Shown one piece after another: positions 12,590 through 25,200 of a DNA stretch of 64,000 nt; position 1 is the first letter of the stretch; each line of letters begins with the position of its first letter. A model generated the notes under the pieces. The model was not told the origin of the DNA, did not search any database, and saw nothing but the letters and a program-made list of their open reading frames with translations. The translations under genes and the position numbers were made by a program. This DNA comes from Chalara sp. BL73 (lineage: Eukaryota; Ascomycota; Leotiomycetes; Helotiales): positions 1 to 64,000 of the forward strand of contig CAKJVC010000162.1 in the NCBI GenBank assembly GCA_918026815.1. The letters run 5' to 3'.

Positions 12590-13413
12590 GATAGTTTGAT
12601 ACACAGATATATTCTCCCTGAATGCTGAATCGGGCAAGAAAGCTAAAGAAGTCGAAGGTATTGCATAAACTTATCCAAGGAAGGGAACTGATTTTGTCAT
12701 GTGCGTATCAGCTAGGCTCTCATCTCGGAGGGAACTTAGGCAGCGAGAGGTAAGATAGCTGAACTGCAACTATAAAGGAAAGACTATGAATCAGCAATAA
12801 GGCTTGTAGAGCTACTCATAGATTAGCTGATTCACAAGAATATTGTTATGCTTGTATCAAAGTGGATATAACATATTCACACAATCAAGAAGAAGGCTGA
12901 GGCAACGAGGGTGATTTTTGGTTGCAAGGCTGTTAGGGCCCACAAGCCCCACACTAAGCACAGATGGCCAATCATGGCTGACTTTCTCATACCAGCCTTG
13001 TTGACCCTTTGTTTTTTTGGAAAGTTACTGGTTTATGAATGATGTGTACAGGACATTTACCTGGTCTTCCAGTCTGGTGAAGCTAAGAAATAATATAACT
13101 AAGCAATCTAGTCAAGTCGGGTCTGGTGTTTTGCTATAGAAGTAGCATGTTCCTGCATCTCATTCCTACACACGCTTACATACAATTATGTATTTAGCTC
13201 TGTTGAAATACTTGGCCTTCCACCTCCGCTCTATATACTAAATTATACAGGGTTTGTTTCATAAGGCAATCTTTGCATTAGCTATGCGCCAAACGCCTTA
13301 TAGCATTTTACTAAAGCTGATAGGATGAAGCCCTATATACATAGCATAACGGATGTCCTTGGATGCAGATTTCCGTAACGCCTTAAATGCGGATATCGTC
13401 GTTAGTCATACTT
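12590..13413. other. Intergenic, MSN5 upstream region
   Basis: This holds the promoter and 5' leader of MSN5 and the 3' flank of the GH5 gene. It is AT-rich, with no open frame of note and no RNA gene recognised. Confidence 0.5.
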
Positions 13414-15802
13414 TTACATAACGCTGCACTTTGTTTGTTGGCACTGATCAAGATAGCCATCCTCCTCTTCTTTCCCAAGGGCAATATTCTGCCGCCTCTG
13501 CACACCTGTCACCTTAATTCGATGCTCTCCTTCAACATGCCACCATCTTAACCTTTGAATCATTCCTCCATCTTCATCATCTGTACTTATAGTCCACTTC
13601 CCAGAGGAGACCTCAATTTCGCACTTATCCTTTGGGAAATGGAACTCTGGTAAGAATATCTCGGTAGGCCGGTCCTCTGACCCAGCCTTATCAGCGTGAA
13701 GGGACATGGTGAAGACGCAGTTGCGAAGGTCGAATCCGTGATTGAGAACTTTCCCAACAGTCACAACCGACGAAGGCCGTACATAGGCTTCAGCAGCTCG
13801 AAACCCAGGCGAGTTTGTAAGCTCAGGGGGGGCATCTGTCTGTTGAGACGAGATTGAGGGTGTTTTGAGATTTGCCTTCAGATTTCCTGGGGTCACCATA
13901 GACTCGTCGGAGGCTTCAAATTTGGTTTGAGATCGATTTTTCTGCACAAGCGAGGCTGACGAGCCATTGTCCGGCGAGTTTGCTGGAATAGGAGATAACG
14001 GCAGAGGTCGGTCGTCTAGTGAAAATATGGAAAGGTCCTCGCCGTTCCATTGATCGCCCAGATGATGTTTATTCTCCTTTCATTAGCAAAGCTCAGATTA
14101 CGAAGCATGATGGCTTACCTGGCACATATAGAGCCATAATGTATAGCCCTCCATTTTACTACCCTCAATTGCATAGTGATTAGCATCTAAAGCGCCAGAT
14201 TGACTAGAATAGTCGCCTGTCTTATATGCATATTTGTCGTCCATGTCATATGGTACGCCGAATTCCGTTAGAACACACGGGTGATTTCCCATGTAGTCTT
14301 TACCTTCTTTCCTGATAGCAGCGAGCTGATCACGAAAGCAATTACGGATCGCCGTTTCGCCAAGTTTAACAGCAAATGCAGGACTTAAGTATCGGCCACG
14401 CAAAATGCCGAAAACGTCAACGTTCCAATATCTATTCCACTTCTTCGTCATAAGAGTTATTCCATCGTAATAATGAGGTGCGTAGACCAATTTCGGATCG
14501 TCATCTTCGGTGCCTTTGATGGAAGGGGGAATTTCAAGCACGGGAGGTTGGCAGAATAGAATTGAATTAGGGTGGTGGCTTCGGATTGCGTCCCTGTATT
14601 TACGATAATGGTCCATAAAATACGTGTTTGTAAACTGCTCATAGTCGATGACTTCTCCAGTCCTAGGGTTCTTTCTGAAATAATCTTTTTTCAGAAGACT
14701 GTCCGTCTTTGGATCCCAGATCCCGTGTTGCGCCCATATACACTCACCAAGTTTCCACCCAGGGTCGCGTTTGTAGCCATATCTGGAGTCATCATAGTCT
14801 GCTGCGAGCCAAGTACTTTGCCCCTGTGGATCTACAAGTGTTCGACCAGTCTTGAAAGGTCCCATACCTCCGATATCAAAAGTATCAATTTCACATGCCC
14901 TGCCCGAGCCCGTCAAAATAGCTTGCCATGCTGTCGGTGCAGTACCTTTTTTAAGCTTTTGTTCCTCTGGGATAACAGAGATGTCCGCGAGTCCTATGAT
15001 TCCCCGGTTAGGCTCATTCATACTTTCCCAGCCAATGACAATTTCATCTACTAAGTCGCCAGACTCGTTTATTCGCTTGGCTAGATGTGCACATGCGCCT
15101 ACGAAATGGTCTTGCAAGTAGTCTTGGATATTCTTTCCATCAATAATGCACTTTGGAGCAAAGTCTCGTCCGGCAAAGAAGAACGTGAACATAGTAGCGC
15201 AGGCCAACCTATAATAGTTGGTTGACCATATCATCTTTGGGAAGTTCTCTGGCTCTGGGTATGTGTTGTGGACCAAGGCAGATTCTGTTGCAGCAAAGCT
15301 TTGAGGGTCCAGTCCGCAAGCATAAATCGTCCACATTGGGGCGCCAGATCCGCCAGAGAACCGAGACCACTACACACAGTTACTCTTACATATCTTCTTC
15401 AGGGCGAAATGTACGCACAACATCCTGATGGGGGTCCATGAAAATATAGAAACCATAGTCCCTTGCCAACCTCAAAACTTCGATTGTGTGTTGAATCCAC
15501 TCTTCATCATATATACCAGGCCCCGCCGACTCAATTGCCTCCCACGTAAAGATATATCGTATGGTGTTATAGCCCCAGCGCTTCAATCGGGAGAAGTGAA
15601 TATGAGCATCCTCTTTGGCGAATGGTCGGGCACGAAAGTCGACATTGTCTCCATTGAAGAAGTTCTCTGAGATATGGGAAGGCTGATCTGGATTGCTGGG
15701 ATATTTGGCATCACCCGCCAAATTTATCCCTCGAAGTGTCACTTGCCGGCCATGGGCATCACGGAAGTCACCATTTTCAATCGTCAACCGCAATGGCGCC
15801 AT
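13414..15802 (-). CDS. GH5 glycosidase, glucosylceramidase / steryl-beta-glucosidase type
   Basis: This matches the fungal GH5_12-like group (EGCrP/Sgl1), which removes glucose from glucosylceramide or ergosteryl glucoside inside the cell. There is no signal peptide, consistent with a cytosolic or vacuolar enzyme. The ATG at 15802 starts MAPLRLTIENGDFRDAHGRQ, followed by LRGINLAGDAKYP, the acid/base motif SMNEPNRG (Glu about 247) and the nucleophile motif VLTEFGVPYD (Glu about 497). A C-terminal beta-sandwich-like domain follows after a polar Ser-rich linker. Introns are 15370..15418 and 14077..14118 (42 nt). Exons sum to 2298 nt, 765 residues, in frame. It is divergent from SKI3 with 266 bp between start codons. 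Which lipid glucoside it prefers cannot be read from the sequence. Confidence 0.88.
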
Positions 15803-16068
15803 GTTGTGCGGTTCTCGACTTGGAAGCGCACTTGATCTGTTTACATCGAAAGATTGATGGAGGTGATGTTATGATATAAACTGGAAGTAGCTTAGGAGGA
15901 CGACGGGAGCGGCCGCGTCCTCCTCATTGTGGGGCACAAGGCTGAGTTGAAATAATGACATCGAAATTAACATTAGTTGCCTTTCAATCATACACTTTTC
16001 TAGCTGGTGTAGCTTTTCGCCGCTATAAGTTCACGAGCTAACCATGAGACTTGTGGGATCATTCAGCT
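15803..16068. promoter_or_regulatory. Divergent promoter region, GH5 gene / SKI3
   Basis: Only 266 bp separate the ATG codons of the GH5 gene (minus) and SKI3 (plus), so both 5' leaders and core promoters must lie here. A GC-rich patch (GGGAGCGGCCGCG, about 15905-15917) stands out from its AT-rich surroundings. No experimental promoter element is claimed. Confidence 0.55.
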
Positions 16069-19000
16069 ATGTCAAGCACAAAAACGGCTTTGAAGGCTAT
16101 CGACGCCGCCATCAAGGCGCAGAAATATGAAGAAACCGTGGGGCTTTGCGAAAAGCTATTGCAAGGAGATCCCAAGAATTACCTTGCAAACATATTCCTA
16201 GGCTTTGCTCTTGACAAGCAGTCCAAATATGATGATGCAGAAAGAGCCTATAATACTGCAACAGAAATAAAACCTGCAGATCCTCAAGCATGGCAGGGAC
16301 TAATTCGTTTGTTTGAAAAGCAGAACGGCAACAAGCTTGATCAATACCAGAGGGCAGCCCTGAAATTAGCAGAGATATATGTGCGCTTAGATGATAAGTA
16401 CAAATGCCAGGATGTTATTGATAAGTTCCTTGGATGTGCAAAAAAGGAGGGGACTCGATTACAGTATAGGAAAGCTCAAGAGATTGTTTTGCCGACTAGC
16501 CCCATATACGACTATCTAGAAGGACGCATCCCTCATCCAGCATTTAGCTATCAAAGTATTGCTCAGATCTTAGAATTTGAGGAGAAAGAGCGTATCAATA
16601 AGGAGATTGGAGAACGAAGAACCAGATTAGGGGCAAGAATCGGGCAAGTAACATTAGAGGTTAAACGAGAAGTGCTACGTGGTAAGTCAACTTTATGAAT
16701 ACGTGCTTTATATCTTTGTTAATGCAATTACCAGATAGCGAATTAGAAGATTTGTACAGCAAGATTATAGATTGGGCGAACGATGATGATATTCGACGCC
16801 AGTATGAAGAGAGGCTGCTTCAACGATGCATGGAGGCTCTATCATTTCTTCTGCCTGGGCCAGAACGAGATAGGAAGAGAACAAAGGTGCTCAAACTTGC
16901 CAGTGATATGGTCATTATCAAACACCCTTTTCGACTGGCATGGGACATAGCGTAGGTGACGTCTTTCTTTAGTCAAATTCATTCTCCCAGTCTCGTATAC
17001 GTATTTAAGTATTTAATCAGCACTGACTTTGGTATAGGATTGAGTGGCAGGATCCAGAATGTATTCAAGACTTAGATGTTAATGTGTTACGCGAATATTG
17101 TGCATTCTTCCCTACGAATGGCCTTACGCAAGTTCTGCGGGGATATATGTCATCTGAAATATCTCCATTCCCTCCTTCTCCTCCAACCCACCCACAAGGT
17201 CAGTCATTGTAAGAACCATTTACGACGCAAAGAACTCTAACACTCCACAATTTCCAGGCGCCCAAGACATACCATCCGGGAATGTCTCAAGCGATAGCGA
17301 TGCAGATGATGATGATGACGGTGGTGGCGTCACAATTGCTCGTGATTCGCTCTTAATTGGGGAGGATAGACTCCTGGTTATGGTTGATGGCATATCAAGT
17401 GCACCAAGGTCGATACTTGCTCATCGACTCATGGGTGAGTATTACCAATATCTTGACGAATATGAGAGCACAGTAGAGCTCATGCGGGCTGCGAAACGAG
17501 TCATTCATGAAGAAGTAACGAAGACTGGCATTTCATTCAAAAATTCATCTGATGCAATCCTCTCGCTTCTGGGCACTGCCTTGGTATTTTACCAGTCTCC
17601 GAAAAATCATCCGGAAGCTAAAACCGTATTCGAAGACTTACTGTCTCGGAAACCTACTTCAACGCCTGCATTGATTGGTATAGGCTTGGTTTATGAAGAG
17701 GAAGAAGACTATTCTTCCGCGACTGACTTTCTTGAGAGAGCATTGCAACGCGACACGAGCAATGTCCGTATAAAAGCTGAAGCTGCTTGGGTCAAAGCTC
17801 TGGCTGGTAACTATGCTAAGGGTAAAGATGAACTGGAGTCGTGTCTTCCTGAGATGGATGGGAAAGATATTAGGACTCGAGAATTACTTGCTCAAACTCA
17901 GTACCGAATTGGAGTGTGTATCTGGCATACAGATACATCTAAGGCAGGTCGCAAGGACAGAAGTGGGGCATATTCCTATTTTATAGCGGCTCTCAAAAGT
18001 AACCGGAATCATGCTCCTGTATACACAAGCCTGGGGATTTTCTACGCAGACTATTCCAAGGACAAGAAAAGAGCACGAAAGTGCTTTCAGCAAGCATTTG
18101 AGTTATCTGCATCCGAGGTTGAAGCTGCGGGCCGTTTAGCAAGAATTTTCGCGGCAGAGGGTGACTGGGAACTAGTGGAAATAATTGCCCAACGTGTAGT
18201 CAGCTCCGGAAAGGTCAAACCAGCACCAGGGTCGAAGAAAAAGGGAATTAGTTGGCCATTTGCCGCGCTTGGTGTGGCCGAACTGAATAAACAAGATTAT
18301 GCCAAAAGCATTGCATCATTTCAATCTGCATTACGCATTGCTCCTCACGATTATCATTCCTGGCTAGGTCTTGGTGAAAGTTATCACAACTCCGGCAGAT
18401 ACACTGCTGCTGCAAAGGCATTTCAACACGCAGAAACCTTTGAGGATGAGACGCAAAAAATAAACTCGGGAGAAACATGGTTTGCCAAGTACATGCTTGC
18501 AAATGTCAAGAGAGAACTAGGTGATTTTGGAGAGGCGATTGACGGCTACAAGGCTGTACTCCAGGTCCGTCCAACTGAATCAGGAATTTCGATCGCCTTA
18601 ATACAGACCCTCGTAGAGAGCGCTTGGGAAGGTGTTGACAAAGGCCTCTTTGGCTATGCAGTACAGCGTGCTTCTCAAGCTATCGATGTCGCTCTTGAAC
18701 TTTCTAGAACTCGCCCAGATGCATTCAATCTTTGGCGTGCAGTGGGAGATGCTTGTTCGGTTTTCTCGTGGGTACAAGATCGCATCTCCGGATTTCCACA
18801 TGGGAAAATTGAACACATTTTAAAGGCAGGAGATGCAGAGAATGCATTTGATATCTTCACGGATGTCGATGGTGTGGGAGTCGACCTCGTGTTTGCCAGA
18901 GGGTTGTATCCTAAAGACGAGGAGAAGGGTATCAATCTGACACGCTGTTTGCATGCAGCAATATTATCTTATAAACGGGCTATACATTCCTCAGCCCATG

Positions 19001-20556
19001 ATGTGCACGCTCAGGCAGTTGCATTTTATAATCTTGGGTGGATAGAATTCCGCGTGCATGCTTGTCTATCCAGCGGGCTCAAGAAAAGATTCACGAGATA
19101 CTTGAAGACTGCCGTACGGTGCTTTAAGAGAGCGATAGAACTTGAGGCAGGAAATTCCGAGTTTTGGAACGCACTCGGAGTTGTAACAAGCGAGCTGAAT
19201 CCCAAAGTTGCCCAGCATTCATTCGTCCGCAGTTTGTTCTTGAATGAACGAAGTGCACATGCCTGGACTAATCTGGGAGCTCTTTACCTGTTCCAAAACG
19301 ATATACAACTTGCCAACGATGCCTTTACGCGGGCTCAGTCTACTGACCCAGACTTTGCTCATGCTTGGATCGGACAAGGAATCATTGCTTTGATGACAGA
19401 TAACAGAAAAGAGGCCGATCTTCTCTTCGTACATGCCATGGAAATATCTGATTCCTCGTCCTTAATTACTAAGAGAAAGTACTCTCAGTCCATATTCGAC
19501 CACCTTATTAGCTCCAAAGCTAGCTCGAACATAATAGATCTAGTGCAGCCACTGTTTGCCCTGAAACAGATAAACTCCATGGACCCAGAAGATTTGACAT
19601 TTTATCATTTATCGGCCCTCTTCCTGGAGAGAATCAATGATATTGAGCTATCTGTGGAGATCTTATCACGAATATCTACCATAGTTGACGCAGATTATGA
19701 AGTGACAGAGTCATCAGCTTCACTTTCGCGCTACGCACTAGCGAAAGCTGATCTTGCACGATCACAATTAGCTGCCCGGCAGCTTGAAGAGGCTATTGAA
19801 AGCGGGGATCTAGCTCTACAGCTTAGTGCTGAAGATGCGGGAAACGAGCTTTCGCCTAAGGCTCGACAAAAATGTAGGCTATCAGCTCATCTTACGGTTG
19901 GACTAGCGCATTACTATGCAAATAACCCCAAAACAGCTCTCGATTACTTTGAGCCAGCGCTTGATGAGTCTAACAACAATCCTGATACAGTCTGCCTCTT
20001 AGCCCAAATTTTATGGGCGAATGGTGACGATGAGTCCCGCTCTAGAGCTCGAGGGCTATTATTTGATTGTATTGAAAGCAATTCCGAGCATGTACAGTCG
20101 GTCATACTTCTAGGGATCATTGCTCTTCTTGATAAGGATACAGAAAGCTTGGAGGCTGTCACTACTGCCCTAGAGGACTTGCGAGCAACACATACTTTGA
20201 CGCACCAAGAACAAACAAGAGTCAGCGAGGTTCTGCGATCAATAGCCACGTTCTCTGAAGGGAATGTTGTCCAGAGCGTGTTGACAGAAATACAAACTGA
20301 TTTGCTTCTTCATCCAAGTCAAGCCGATGGCTGGGGCCGGTTGGCTGATTTTGGCTCAGATGACTATGCGGCTGACATGGCCTTGAGAACAGCAATGAAA
20401 GCTGTTCCACCACACTCAACGTTGGATGCTATGGAATTGTCCAATGCTTTTGCAGGGACCAAAACCGTTGGTAACATTCAAAAGGCAATATTTGTTGCAC
20501 CATGGAGCAGGGCTGGATGGGAGGCTTTGAGTGACTCTTTGACAGATGGTCAGTGA
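16069..20556 (+). CDS. SKI3: Ski3, TPR scaffold of the Ski complex
   Basis: Ski3 (human TTC37/SKIC3) is the TPR scaffold that holds Ski2 helicase and Ski8 and feeds mRNA to the cytoplasmic exosome for 3'-5' decay. The ATG at 16069 gives MSSTKTALKAIDAAIKAQKY; an in-frame TTG at 16051 is not used. TPR units run along the whole protein, for example YLANIFLGFALDKQSKYDDA, ALIGIGLVYEEEEDYSSA, YHSWLGLGESYHNSGRYTAA and AHAWTNLGALYLFQNDIQLA. An acidic spacer (DSDADDDDD) lies between the first two TPR blocks. Introns are 16682..16734, 16952..17037 and 17199..17257. Exons sum to 4290 nt, 1429 residues, matching yeast Ski3 (about 1430). The long last exon has no lesion. Confidence 0.93.
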
Positions 20557-20907
20557 TGTTTAAGCAACAAACTAAAGACCGCAAGCGTTATGATATATGG
20601 ATCCAAATGTGGAATGACAGAGACAGAGATGTCGTGATGAAAGGGTGCGTTCAAAGTTGGAGCATTGCAGGAGGCAAATCTCGTACCTACATAGGCAGAA
20701 GCCTAGTTATTACTCTTTAGTCAAAGCAATGAGTACGATCTGTAGCTATCCTAGTTAGGAGATTTCAAGATTAATAAACTGACCCATCGTGATTCAACCT
20801 GTAAAATCGGCTCTCGTTTCAGCTGTGGACTGGATCGACGATCGAAACACCATGTTCACTCGTGTAATAGAAAAGAAACTTTGTAAAGAAAAACAATAAC
20901 ATGGCAT
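20557..20907. terminator. Shared 3' flank of SKI3 and the PGAP4-like gene
   Basis: The two genes converge here with 351 bp between stops. An AATAAA at 20773-20778 is a candidate polyadenylation signal for SKI3. No gene lies inside. Confidence 0.4.
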
Positions 20908-22258
20908 TCATATTCTATTGTGCCCCTGGTTAGCTTTCTCGTGCTCTGCACGCAACGCCGCGGCATCATTCAGCTCGAAGGCAAAATTCCACCTCTGCTG
21001 CGACACGCTGACCTCGCCTTTCTTATCTGCTTCCTCATCTTCCCCCTTGGTACTAAAGGTACCCACATGCTGCACCACACTTGGTGTCAAAGCCCATCTC
21101 GACCCGACCTCTCCGGTATCAGCTAGCTCTTCCGCCACGTTGTCGACCCAGCCCAGTCTTTTTTCCCGATACCATTTGATCAGCCGCGGCACCCTAGCCG
21201 GGTTATACACGAGGCCTTGTGCACAGCAGGCGTACTTTGGCATCTGCTGGATCCCATATGGCATGGGAAACATGGAGACTCGACCGCAGGCAAAGAAGAA
21301 GCCAATGCCCAGGGCGCAGTATATAATGGCTGTGGCCAGTGTTTGCGGGCCATTTCTTTGCACGGCTGGCGTCTTACGAAGAGCGATGAACACAACACAC
21401 AAGACAGCAGCAGTAATGACAATGGAGTTGAATAGATAGTAGTGCCAGAACTCAGCATTCCAGCCAAGTGATTGCTCCGTGTAGAATAGCCTTAGGTAGA
21501 AAACTGGGGGGCGTTGTTAGAGCTTGTGGAGTTAGGGTGGTGCCGTTGTGGATCCGCCGTGCTGGGAGACATTTTTAAAACTTACATTCTTCCAAACCTA
21601 ATATTTTTACCTGCTCTTCAATTCCCCGCAGCGCTTCTCTCGTTTTATGGAACCACCCGTCCAGAACAATTACGTCGTCCTCGAAGGTCATGATGTAAGA
21701 TGCGTTGACCGCAAGACAGGCTTCCAGCATATATGCGTAGTCGAAAATCTGCTTCTCTCTATTTTCCCTGTCCTTCTCCAAATCCCTGATATGCTGCAGC
21801 TGCGAGCCCACGAATTGGTATGTCAAGATTCCGTCTGCAACATTCTTCAGCCATGGTTCAGTGTATATGGGATGCGCCTCTGGATCTGAGTGCGCAATGA
21901 AGGGCATCAGATGAATCGCATCTCTTTCTGCGGGGCTGAGACCTGCGAGGAGTGAACCTATCGTCGTCCGTATATAGACATGGCCGGTTGGTCGCGCTAC
22001 CGTAGGTATCCCGATGCAGAAGACTGGTGGAGAGGAGGGCAGGTCACCGACCGTCCGCTGTGAGGGTTTCAATGCGCTTATATTCACGAATGTATCAGCC
22101 TCTCCCTGCCGAACTTTGGAGTAGTATCTATCATATGCCCGGCTGCGATCGAAGAAACATGATGTGGGGTCGCGATAGTATAGATGTCGCGCTCTGAGAG
22201 ATCCAATACCAATGAGAACCAGTGGAAGTAAGATGGCAATCAATGATGGCTTTCTCAT
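20908..22258 (-). CDS. PGAP4/TMEM246-like Golgi glycosyltransferase
   Basis: The protein resembles the PGAP4 family, which in mammals adds the GalNAc side chain to GPI anchors and carries two membrane helices inserted in a GT-A fold. The ATG at 22258 gives MRKPSLIAILLPLVLIGIGS, an N-terminal signal-anchor. Family-like segments follow: VFCIGIPTVARP, FIAHSDPEAHPIY, and the metal-binding MTFEDDVIVLDGWF (Asp about 194-195). Exon 2 holds two further hydrophobic helices (around FNSIVITAAVLCVVFIAL and ATAIIYCALGIGFFF), as expected for the inserted hairpin, then a polar C-terminal domain. One intron at 21504..21585; exons sum to 1269 nt, 422 residues. The substrate in fungi is not established, so a GPI-linked role is inference from the family. 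MGAT4-type transferases are a less likely alternative. Confidence 0.75.
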
Positions 22259-25200
22259 GATGTTTGAGAGTCTAGAGGCCTTAAGGAAGTACACACATGG
22301 TGGGGGAGCTATAAGATATTCAATCAAGTCAAGCTACAGAACCAAGATACAGAAAGAAGACACGCGACATGACGGTGAAAAAAGATAAAGTGAAGCCCAG
22401 CAGCCATGGCACAGCACATGTTTTCTGTAGCCCGTTGATAGGAATAATTTACTTGACCTAATTGGCTGTGCCGTACGAGAGCACGGAGCTGCTAGGGTTA
22501 GAGTCCTGGATAGGAAAGTATCTGGGGGTATATGTCGGCAAATTATCCATAATACCGATAACATGGCAGGAAACATATTAAACGTCACACATATGGATTG
22601 CCCAGAGCAGTACAGAATTCTTTTTCAAACCCATGGATCAGTGCAAGTTTCGAGACGTGGGCAGCCGCCTTTATATGCCACAAGAATAACACTCTTCCCC
22701 TGACTAGTTAGCGAAGGTCCACTCAGAAGCAAACAGGTGGTCCACCATAAAAGTTAGATGCTGGTTCATAGGGCATAGGCAATTCAACCTCGTCGGGCCT
22801 AATCATCTCAAGGTGCTATACAGATTGTGTCACACTAAAGCAAAGATGAAATAAAACTACAAACACAGTAAATCTTACTATAGGCTTACAATCTCTGCAA
22901 GCAGGCATTGTTCCTATGGAAGAATAAAAGCGCCATGTGACGTCATAAAGGCGCTAATGGATTTTATCATGTCCGACTGTTCACTTTGCTCAAACCATGA
23001 ACTTACAAAGAGATGATGGTTGCTTTCTTTCGTTCATCCATTTGGACGGCTATAAAAAAAATATGCTTAACAGGAAACGCTCGTAAATGCAGATGTTTGG
23101 AGAAAAGTAATGAAGCGATAGCTACAATACCATTTGTTACTAGCGTAGAATTACGAACCGAAGATTTGGGATACATCTGAGCGCTACAAGTACTTTTAAT
23201 TCACTTAAATGCCTACAAGAACAGAGAAGATGCAAGGAGAGGCCATGCGCCGCATATGTCTCAGTCAGAACCTGTCTTAAGTATAGAAGACCTATTGTCC
23301 CTTTAAAAGCTTCTTCCTACCTTTTCATTTCCGCTTTCGCCCTCTCAAAAACTCCTCCTTGCCCAGCTATTCGATCCTTCTCATCGATAAAAGCTGCGAG
23401 CCTCGATGTCGAGGAGCTAGAAAGGAGGGGAAGCGGTTGGATGTGCAACTGGCATTTCCTAGTGTTGAACGTTCATGAGACGAAAGTGGTCTCTGTGGTA
23501 CTGGTAGTGGTTATTTTGATGGGCAGCGGCGATGTGGTAACGGCTTGAGTGACTGTTCTATCGGATGCGAACGACAGATTATAAATTATGTTGCTGATAT
23601 TTCTGCAAATTATAATCGCTTGAGATCCATCAAGTGCTTGTTGTGTATTGTGGATTCCAATGACTTGAGACAAGGCACAAGAAGGTCGAACGCGTGTATG
23701 GAAGAGAGCAAGAATTCTCGCGGAAAATAGAATATTAAAAATGGGGTTTTCATTTGAAGATATAATTTGATTAAATTTAGCTCCCATGTCGTGAAATATT
23801 TCAAGACTGAGGAAGCACTTACCGATGTCAAAAATAGGTAAAAACAAGGAGAGCATTGACGTTTTAAATGTGTGCCTTACAACGATACTTCTTTGCCCTT
23901 ATGGAAAAATAACGCCATTGTTGCTATCCTATTAACGCCTAAAATTTGGACAAATCTTGCGATAGTTGTGATTCCAGAGCCAGTAATGCTATCAAGAAAT
24001 GATCCTTCTCACGGAGCCCGCAAGTCAGAACTTAGCTTGAGATCATCCAAGTTCTCTGAAAGATTGCTATCTTCACTGAAGGCAGCATGACTTCACTTTC
24101 CGGCGACCAGTTGTATCCCGTGTTGTTTTCGGAGCAGTGCGTCTTTCTCTTCCCATGTTCCGACCCAAGACAAAATAGTATGATGTGAAGAATATCTCGG
24201 GAGGCAGTACTCGGCTCAGCTGAACGCAGATAATATGTGGTAGGTATGAAAGGCTGAAGAAGAAGAAGGGAAACTCGCAAGAATGAATAGCTAGCGGCAG
24301 ATATTTCTCAGGGGTTGTGAAAATGAGAAACGGTATGAAAAGAACGGGAAAGATTTGCTTTCGAGAATCAATGTTCATGTAGGTAGTCATGTACATTGTG
24401 CTCGAGGCTCGGCAAATTCTAAGAGATATCTGTGACGCGTCAGTAAAGGTCTTGAGTTTGATAGTTTGGAAGTAGGAATCACTCTATGTCTCAACTCCGA
24501 TGTCCGTAAATATCGTCCTCAAAGAGTCTAAGAAGGCAGTCGGAGACTCCACGTCTGCTCCCGCATTTTCGGAGGGCTCTGAAGAAAGTCAAGAGAAGGA
24601 ACCCACAGAGACTCAAACCCCCTGCATCGGAGGTCCCGCCGGTGGTGATTGCAGTAGGAGACTTTCAGGTTGCCGTTGGAGATCTCAGTGTAATTTACGA
24701 GGTCACTTGAGACATATTACAAGCGTCAACTCTATACCGTATCGAGCCAGGGAGAGAGGTTCTTGTATCGGATGCAAATCTTGAGTAGCATTTCTCTGCT
24801 AGAGCATTAAATGCCAACTTTCTGTTTGAAAGCAATTTGTGCCTTTTTACTGGGACCGGCTCCAGACAGTTGTCCCAAGTGCTCCTGCACAGATCCATCG
24901 CCTGAGAATGTGGATTGTGGTTTGACATAAGGGTCGCTTGGGCGCATTGGCGATTGGTTTGGTCGGCTCGAAAAGGGAACGGAGACAGCCAGAAAGACAT
25001 TTGGAAGTCGAAGATGTTTCAAGGATCAACGCTGTTCCATAATTGGCATTTCCTTTTGCGGCACAGTCGAATCCACAAGCGTTGATCGAAAGAGCCGCTG
25101 AGGCCCGGATTTCTGTTTAGACGAGGATGGCAAGCGACAGTAAGGGGCTCCGTTATCGTAAGCTTGGTTTTCTGGAAGGAAAAATAGAGGCTTCCTTCAA

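Noticed and set aside
15370..15418. 20-nt intron read from the later GTAAGA donor in the GH5 gene
   Set aside because: Too short to splice; the GTGCGT donor at 15418 gives a 49-nt intron and restores the expected protein.
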